The position numbers and the translations under genes were made by a program. From positions 3,632,674 through 3,696,673 of the forward strand of contig ML133488.1 in assembly GCA_003864495.1 (NCBI GenBank): a DNA stretch of 64,000 bases, written 5' to 3'. A model generated the notes under the pieces. It saw only the letters and a list, made by a program, of their open reading frames with translations, searched no databases and had not been told where the DNA came from. Below are positions 49,301 to 58,300 of the stretch, piece after piece; the first letter of the stretch is position 1; the number at the start of each line of letters is the position of its first letter. Source of the DNA: Nemopilema nomurai (taxonomy: Eukaryota > Cnidaria > Scyphozoa > Rhizostomeae > Rhizostomatidae).

Positions 49301-52300
49301 AAAATTAAAATCCCTACATGTGTACCGATCAATAAGAATTTTGATTGATAAAGATAACGGGTAAGATTGCTTTTCCGGATGCATTGAACATATGAGCACC
49401 AAAGCCTGAAGGATAAACGGTGGTATATTCAACTAATGCATGGTGCTTCAGAAAATTACTTTTCCATGAAATTTTAAGAAATTGCATGGCTGTGAGGATT
49501 ACTGAAAGTGAACACTAAAAAGACATTCTTGGAGCCATCTAAAGGACAGGTCAAGAATTGTTCACACAACTAGGCCCATCACACAACGTTGGACGAAGAA
49601 TGCATTCAGCTTCATTGGTGTATAGAAATTGACATTGGTAACGGACAAGTGGAGGAAATCAGCTCGAATCTAAGATCAAATTAAGAGGCATGTCCAACTT
49701 TTCCAAAATGAACATAAAACTGTTAAATAATTTAATGCTGTTTTTGGTAGACTATAAAGAATTAAGACGAAAACATCCATAGTCTGAAATTTCCTCAAAA
49801 GAATTTTCCATACAGCCCTAGCAATGCTTACATACAAAAATGGGGGTCGAAGCAATGCTAGCATGCAAAAATGGAGATCGAAGTTATGCTAACATGCAAA
49901 AATGGAGATCGCTTCAATTTTGCGTATTCACGGGCTTCCGCATGCAAATGTGTAGGTCCTTGAGAAAAAGCGACGTCATTGTTATTAAAAAAGGGGAGTA
50001 CACCTAGATTAGTACGCCTAGTAGCTTCCACCGACCACCCCACCCCCCACGACAACATTCTTAATAACTCCAAGCAGGAACTTTCGTAAGCACATGATTC
50101 TGCTTTTTCAGTTGTCCAAAGAAGCAAGATAAAAGTTCGACCACAGATTAATGCATATTAGGCCAGACATTGCCATGATTTGACAACCATAAACCTACTT
50201 GCCGATAATGTAACTTGAATCAGTGACAAAAGAAAATAAATCCTCTGACCAATAAATTTTGCGGATGGTGATTAAGTGGCTTATATTTTCAACTTAAACT
50301 GATAAAAGAGAATGAATAGACAATGTCTGTTAAATCCATTGCAATACTTACATTGTTGCAACTAACCTACCTTAATTTTGCCTACGTATAGATCTAAAGG
50401 AACGAAGGGTTTTAGTGACCACATGTCCAGACCAAAACAACAATGCATTGCAGCTGCAAAGTTTTAGTGCATGTGCTCACGGCAAGGTCTTTGTTTGATG
50501 TTAAAAAGTTTTCGGCTTTTCAGGAATGGGAAGGAATGCGTTTTCTTCCTTATAATGTTAGTTCTTAAACATTCCATTTTAGGAACGTTGTTATACGTGT
50601 AGCTTCTGGTAAAAAAATTGGCTACCAAAATATTAAAATGTAGAGCTGAGGTTGGTGTATCATTCGTCCAGATTCTAAAAACCTGACAACCATCATATAA
50701 ATTAAAGTTAGCCAGGATACTTTAAAAATTTTTCATTAGACATTAAACAACAATAATACTTCGTATGCATATGTGTGTATATATGTGTGTAGTAATACTT
50801 CGAATGCATATTCGGAGATTTTGTAAAGAGCAACAGAGCATTGGCACACTTCTTGGTCACCCAAGAAAATCATTTTTTTCTCTACCAGTTTTCTGGCAAA
50901 GGTTTCAATGCAACCTGGGAAAATCTTGATTGGTCTTTCTGCTATTTTATGCTACTTAAGACCATCCTTGCGGTGTTTCTAAAAAACTTGAAACCAAAAC
51001 TGTCAAGCCCTAAATGTTGGGCTTGGCCCTACAAAGTATTTGATAATACTCTTGCGTGTCAAGGAATTTTATATATATCTACAAGCGACAAATCAACATA
51101 AAGTTAATTTTCAACATCATCAGAGACAGCAATTTTATCATGGAGTATGTGATAATTGTCTGGTAGAAGCAGGTAGAAGAAGTAGAGAACAGGCAAAGCT
51201 TCAATAAAAACCGGATCAAGCTGCACGACACACTGAACGGAAAAAGATGAAAGGATAACGCTTTAAAAATCTAACGGTATTCGTGGTGCATTCAAAGAGG
51301 CAAACGAGAAGAAGAGAAATAAGAGGCGGAAAAGAAGAGGAAATAGGCAATGAGAATAGAAGGAGTATGAAAAGAGGAAGAAGAAGAGAAGGAAGAGGAA
51401 GAAAAGGAGGGGAATGAACAAAGAGGCAAAAAGAAGGGAGGTAGAAGAAAATGAGAAATAGAAGAACAAAAAGAGAAGTAGAAGAAGAAGAGAGGTAGAA
51501 GAAGAAGAGGTTAAAAAGCAGATGGAGTAAAAAAGTAAGACGAAGAAAAGAAGAGCACTGCCGGTCAAATGAAACGAAATACCACATTACTTGCAGATAT
51601 AGCTCCAATTAAAAATCACAAGTGAAATGAAAACTTCAAGTAAATTTGATGAAAATGACTAACTTGAAGATTCCTGTACCTTGGACATCGCTAACTTTAT
51701 ATTCTACTAATGTTGGGTGCTATGAATGAATAGAAAATTAAAGACAAGAAATCAAAACAGATAATTAGAACTAAACATCACCAGCTTAACTTGCATTTCG
51801 AAGAATGATATAGATACAGTTAAATCTTCCCAAATGTAATTTCCAGTCAAATGTTAGTTTCAGTACGAATGAGGCCAAATGCATGAGAGCAACTTTATGA
51901 ACTTCTTCATACAGTATTAATGAAATTGATTGCAGTATCAATATATCACAAAAAATATCACAATGACACTGCAGTATCAATAATTCTTAAAACCTGCACA
52001 GTACCTGTCTGTAAATCAGGTACCATTTCTTGAGAAAGGATCTCAAACCATCTAACAGCCACAGTGACTCATCCTCTTGCAAATCAACCTGAGGAATTAT
52101 ACAAGGACAGTTGACATATATATCGTCTAGATATTCTTTAATTTAACTATCAACAATTGACATATGCTTATAAAAACAAACTCTTTGGCTTATCATGATT
52201 TGAAACTTTCATAAAAGTATTTTAGCCCAAATTGCTAGTTAAGTGGCATTTGATCATATCAGGCAGCATATTATAATTTCAGTTAGTGCTTTGTTAATGT

Positions 52301-55300
52301 AAGAATTGTTGGCTATAAAAACCAGTTACACTGGAATATTACCAGTTACGCTGTTACTGGAATATCCAATTCATTAATCAAGCAGATTATCTTAGGTCCT
52401 TCATGCTTAACTAACTTAAGACTGCAATTTTATGGATGTTTTTTTCATCATTAACAGGACGAATACCCAAGGATTAAATTGCTAAAAACTATCCTATTAG
52501 AAAATTTTCACAATGAACTACCACATATTTGCGCAAAAGATTTGCAAATATTACTTCAACCAATGGGATGATCAAGAAAGGGGGTTGGTTCGGGGCAGCC
52601 CACTTAAAAGAAAAGTGTGGTTCTTTGATTCGAGAAAAAACTATCATCAAGGTCTTCTTGTAAATAGAAGCAATTTAAAATCCGGGATACCTTGAAGCCA
52701 ATTACACTATCACTTCCTAATAACTCAAACTTATTCAATTTAAATTTATTCCTTTCTTTGTTTGTCAAAATTTGAGCCAATGTCACAACATATATCTAGC
52801 ATTGGTTAACATTGAAATGATGAACTATTAAGTAAAAAAGATAATGTTTTTGTTAGTTTCCTCAGAAAAGACTTACTATTGCAAATGGAAACAACAGTCA
52901 AATAAAGTGCTGTTTAACAAAGCTTTTCCATCGGTTAATCATCATTGGCCCTTATAGGTGTGAATTATCTTTCTTTCAAGGGAAAACTTGGCCCTTTAAA
53001 ATAGTTTTGTCACTCTCTGGAGAAGGAAAACCAAAGACATGTGTGAGCCGCTCTTTTTTGGTGTATTCATTGCCATGAGGACAGCCTTGGCTTGCAAACT
53101 ATAAATTGCATGCAGTTTAACAAATTACTCGAAATTAAATAGCAAATTCACCACAAATTCACAGACTATCAACAAACTAGATCCTCTGCTTTCTCTTTTG
53201 AGTTAAATTTCTTCATGATAGATGTCACCCACCTTGGCTGAAATCGTCAAATTTTCACAACAACTATTACTGTGTTCACATTCCTCCACTCTGCCATTCT
53301 TTATGAGCACAATTGAGCCTGTTCCAGAGTATTCATTGAAAAATTCAAAAGAGATCTCCCAATAATTGTCATTGCTGTTGTTGTTGTAAAAGCTACAGTC
53401 ACTCAGGGATAATCCTAAGAAAAAAAATTTGGTAAGCAAATATAAACATTGACAGTGGCTCATGGGAAACCAGTCACATTGCTTGAATATGTACACAAGC
53501 AAGCATCTTAGCTCCTATAAATAAACAAATGCTTTCTACTTTCAAGAAATTACTTTCAGAAGCACAATTAATATTTATTTGATTTTTGTTCTTAATTTCT
53601 GCTTTCTTGGTATTGTGATTGTGAGCACTATTAGTCTGCTTTTAAAGCTTTCTCTTTTTTGATACAAAAATTAGCATTCTCTGTTGAAAAATTAGTTTAA
53701 CTGACAAAATACACAAAAGTGTAGCATGCCTACTGTAGAAAAATGAGAGCCATATGCCATACTTACCATCATTGATAAACTTTTTTACAATTGTAAGACT
53801 GCATTTTCTTGGTGCTTCCACTAGGATCAAATTTATAAAAATTCAACAGCTTCAAGCAAGAAAAGAAAAAACATGTAAACTATTCTGATTAGAATTGCTG
53901 TGTAGTTTATACAAATGCCAATATAACCAAGCACATATACAATACATACAGATGATGTGAACAAATAAAAGTTTATCATTCATCTCCTTATTTATTTAAT
54001 GATGTCTAATGCTGAAAAATGAAATTTTCAATTCTCCTTGCTCAACTCTACAGAATAAAAAAGGGAATGGTAAGTGCAAATATTTTTCTCTGTTCCACAG
54101 AATACAATTCTTGCAAAAGAATAAAGAAAATTGACAAGAAGCTTTAAATTTAAGTAATTGTTTTTATACAGATAAAAAGTAATATTGTATATAAAAAGAA
54201 AGATGTACCAGCCTAGTGCAGCATGATAGTCATCATCAGTCAAGAGTATGTAATATAATCATAAAGATAAATAAAATGGGTTAAAATATTCTTAAGAAAC
54301 ACAGCAAGATAACCCCTTCAAACCAGCCAGTCAACTTGCTACCTACCATCTTAAAACTACTGGAATTACTGCTTTAGTTGTAGGCTTATTGTCATAAAAT
54401 GGTTTAGCAAGACATTATTTCATCTGAAATAGTTAATATTTAATATTGTTAAAAACATTTTTAATAGTCAATTGACAAATAAGAGTGCACTTGCCTTTGA
54501 TTTCTGTACTTGAGTATTTGGCATAAGAGAATTTGATGCTTAGTTCCTTTTTTATGTCTGTAGTTATTGAATTGGAACTATTAGAGGCATTTTTCAGTTG
54601 ATCAGCAGCAAAGCAGAAAATCTTTGTAGGAAGAAACAATATGATGCCTCATGTTTCAAAAGAAAATATTTTTTACAATATGTTTATAAAATGAATTTAT
54701 AAGAGAATCAGCACAAATTATTGACATGAAGAGGCTTTGCATGCATAAAAATTTTCCATCATACAATGCAGATGCTTCCATCATATATAGATGTTTATCT
54801 GAAAAATCTAGTACCTTTAATGATCTCATTCATAACCCAGGTTAGTTTTTCTTAATTTACACCTGAGGCAAAAAGTATTGTGATTACCAAAAGCCTGAAA
54901 TTATAGTTTATTTATTACTAACTGAATTTATTACTAACTTTAGTGTCTAGCAATAACAGTTTCAGAAAAGAGACATATACAACTCTGAAAGCAAATAATT
55001 TTAGCTTCTATAAAAACAGAGTAACTTGTTGAAGAACTTGAAATAATTGTTTCCATTTAATTGCTTGCAAACAGGAGATAGACAGTCAATGATATAATGG
55101 AAAGTTTAATACAGTGCTAAATATGATGTAAGATGAAAGGCTGAAATCTTTTATAATAAGTATGACATCATTTCATCCGGTTTGATGAGGATAAGTTGAC
55201 GATAGTTTGCTTTAAATTTGAAGAAAATTCAAATTCTCTGATGAATTGGAGTATCAAGTGAAATTGCAAGGAAATTTCCTCATTTGCAACGTTTCCAAAG

Positions 55301-58300
55301 TGCGACACATGACTGCTGAAATATAAGAAAATCAATACCCACACATTTATTCAAACAATTCAATATTAGAGGTTTTTATCATCAATACAATACAAGTCTA
55401 CTTTTATCTGTCTTCTAAGATTAACTCTAGCCAGTGATAATCTTCATTAGGTCAACATATTGTTGTGGGTGGTGGGCTAATGCGACGTTGCTTACGTTAC
55501 TCTGGCACAAGTCTTAATTAGTTTTAACTTCATCGAAAAGTACGCATAAACCTTTGAAATCCAAGATAACCAGACTTCTTTTTTGCCAAGTGTTGACAAT
55601 TTGTTTTTATCCATTAGCTCACTCTCGAGGTGGTCTCTAGGCTTTCAGACACTACAACACAGAAGAGAACCTGACGCCAGCTGAATTTCCCGCCTTAATC
55701 GTTACGAGACTGCTTCCACCGCAACGTCACATCTACGTGAAGAAGGTTTTTAGCAGCTGACCACAGAACTACAATCAAACTTACACAAAGATTAAATGAT
55801 ATCGTAAATGCTTGAATTAAAAAAGGGATCATTATGACTAATTCATGCTCGAATATTCTCGGCAAAATGCAAGTAGAAGGTCAAATTTTTTATTCTATTG
55901 CAAATCCACATTGTTTGTCCGAAAAGTCGTTCTGTGTCGGATTTGGTTTTTGGGTCCTAGATTCTTAATCATAACGTTAACAAAATGTGTTCTTTATGCA
56001 ATTGAGGCTATGGCGTTTTTTGCTTTCTTATACTATATAAAAATCAAGCACAGAAGAAAACTGCAAAAAGCATAATTGTTCAGTGACTTTCAACGGCTAA
56101 TTATTTGCAAACCGGTTAAAATTTCGTTTATCTCCGCTCAGTTATTAACCCCTAATGTACATTTACATAACTTATCATTGATTAAAGCTTTTAATTACAG
56201 TTTGGAGGTTTAAGAGAAAAAGGCAAAAAATCATTTCGAGAATGTCTTACTCTTAGCATTATCTGGAACTTTGATATCGCAATCTCTCCAAGAAACACGA
56301 CTACAACGGTTGGCATAGAATTATTGGTACTATGAATCCAGGTTGACAATTGTGTTTGAATAACAAAGACTTAGAAAATAGCAATGAAGAACCTTTAATT
56401 TCGAAGATTACTTATAAAAACAAAGAGCAAATTACGGCTGAGTAAAATTCATAACCATACAACTAAATATGTCTTTTGAAGTTTAAAGCAGATTTAGTTC
56501 CATGTGCCTAACTTGACACTCTTTTTGTTTGTATAATCGACTCATTATATCAGATAAGAGACTATAAGTCTACCCAATCTAGGAAATATTTGTTCTATTC
56601 GTACCTTCTTTATCTAAGCACAGTATTGCTGCTTCCAGTGTAATAGGTTGTTAATAAGAAATCCTTTTTTAGACTGGTTGTCATGACTAATAACAGTATC
56701 CTTGGAAACAATTTAGTCGTCTTAGACTGTCAAATTGAGTACTTAGAAAAAATACAGCAGTTGAATGCAGTAGATAAGAGTCGTCATTTTATATTATCCT
56801 CGACTGACTGAAAATCACAATTAAGAGTAATATCTGCATGAAATTGCAAATATGTCGTCTAAAGGTCTAAAAGATCAACAGGAATATCCAACTCCATACT
56901 GTATTTTCAATTTCTTTAGTAATTAGCAACGGAAGTTTAGTAAGCGAAGTGATGTGTGCAGAGAACTTGATCTTTTAGAAAAGCAACGGTGCAAAATTTT
57001 GTCTTTGTGTTTGCTTTAATGTTAATTATAAAAGGAAAGAAAGGCAAACCAAAGTAAATACGGCAGCCTGTTTCACGTGTCCTCTGAAAATTTATTTTCA
57101 TTTAAAGATGTCTTCAGGCAAGACTATGGTTCGGATAGGAAAACGAACTTATCAACGTTTGATTAATCGCCTCCTATATAACAAAATGCTATAAACTCAT
57201 ATCTGAAAGGCAATTGAAAAGCGCACTCAAGTGCCATTTCAATGGCGCTTCTAGCTAGGTCACACTCTTGAATAACAGCGAGGGAAAAACTGTACCTGAA
57301 TGTAAACAAGCTCGCAGAATTCCACGATTTGCTTGTGGTGCATTAACTGGATTTGATTCCATCCATGCTTGACAATAGCTGACATAGAGCTCATGCGATT
57401 TGCTTCGCTAAAGAATGCTCTGTTCTTGTTTTGGAAGTCATTATCGGATTCATAATAGGCCTTGAAACGAGTATGAAGTAAAAACTTCAAAGTGACGGTG
57501 TTATTTTGCGCGTGGTGTCAAATGATTTTGATAACGAACTGACCTACAAATCGGGGCTTCTGCTTAAGCAAGAATTTAACGGTCCATTTTTATGCGATAA
57601 ACTCCGATCAGGCCGTTTGTCAAAAAAACTTTTCGCGCTAAAGTAATCTATATGGTACCATAAATCTATTGAAAGAAACTCAACGCAAGAATTATGAACT
57701 AAGACTTGCAAACGTCTTCTGGAAAATATTTCCGAAAATTTCAGAAATCATAATACAGTCCTTTCACAATGAACCTAGTCTACATGTGAAACAAGATGAC
57801 GGGTCTAGTTAGAGAGCTTGTATCTAGAAACACCAGTATTATAAATTGCACGAATTTTTACTTTTCGTATGTCAAAAGGAACCCCAAAATAGATAAAAAT
57901 AAGATTTAAATGAATCTTTGAGCAGGGTTGTAACACCATTCGCCATGGAGGGTATTACCCACTCGATGATGCTTTTGAATTGATGACTCTCAAGAAGATT
58001 TTTTTCTTTGCTAAAATTGAAGCTAGAGAAGAGCGAGCCCAGCTAAGAAAATTGCTATCTAAACTTAAATTCGGTTTTCGATGCCAAACTCCATCAACGT
58101 TAATTTCAATGGAGATCAAGACGTTTCCGTGCCCCTAGAAAGCATAATTGCCTTTAAAAATTACGATTTAAAAGTGTACCCCTGAAGTATGCACGGAGAA
58201 AGACTTGCACACCACGCATTGGCTGCGTTCAGTGAATTCAGTGCCTGAAGCCAAGGGGTGTTGTTTCTTGACTTTACCAAGACCAGAATGCATTGCAGTC

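Larger units (their letters stand above)
48999..52004. other. 3.0-kb intron with repeats and purine tract
   Basis: Between exons 52088-52005 and 48998-48924. Contents: a three-copy 31-bp repeat (49824-49912), a TAATACTTCG[T/A]ATGCATAT duplication near 50751-50812 and the purine tract 51290-51560. The flanking phases (0 and 2) mean that one short exon should still lie here; I could not find it. Confidence 0.5.

Noticed and set aside
51216..51608. minus-strand Leu/Phe/Ser-rich frames that look like membrane proteins
   Set aside because: Low-complexity polypyrimidine tract; the hydrophobicity follows from T/C-rich codons.
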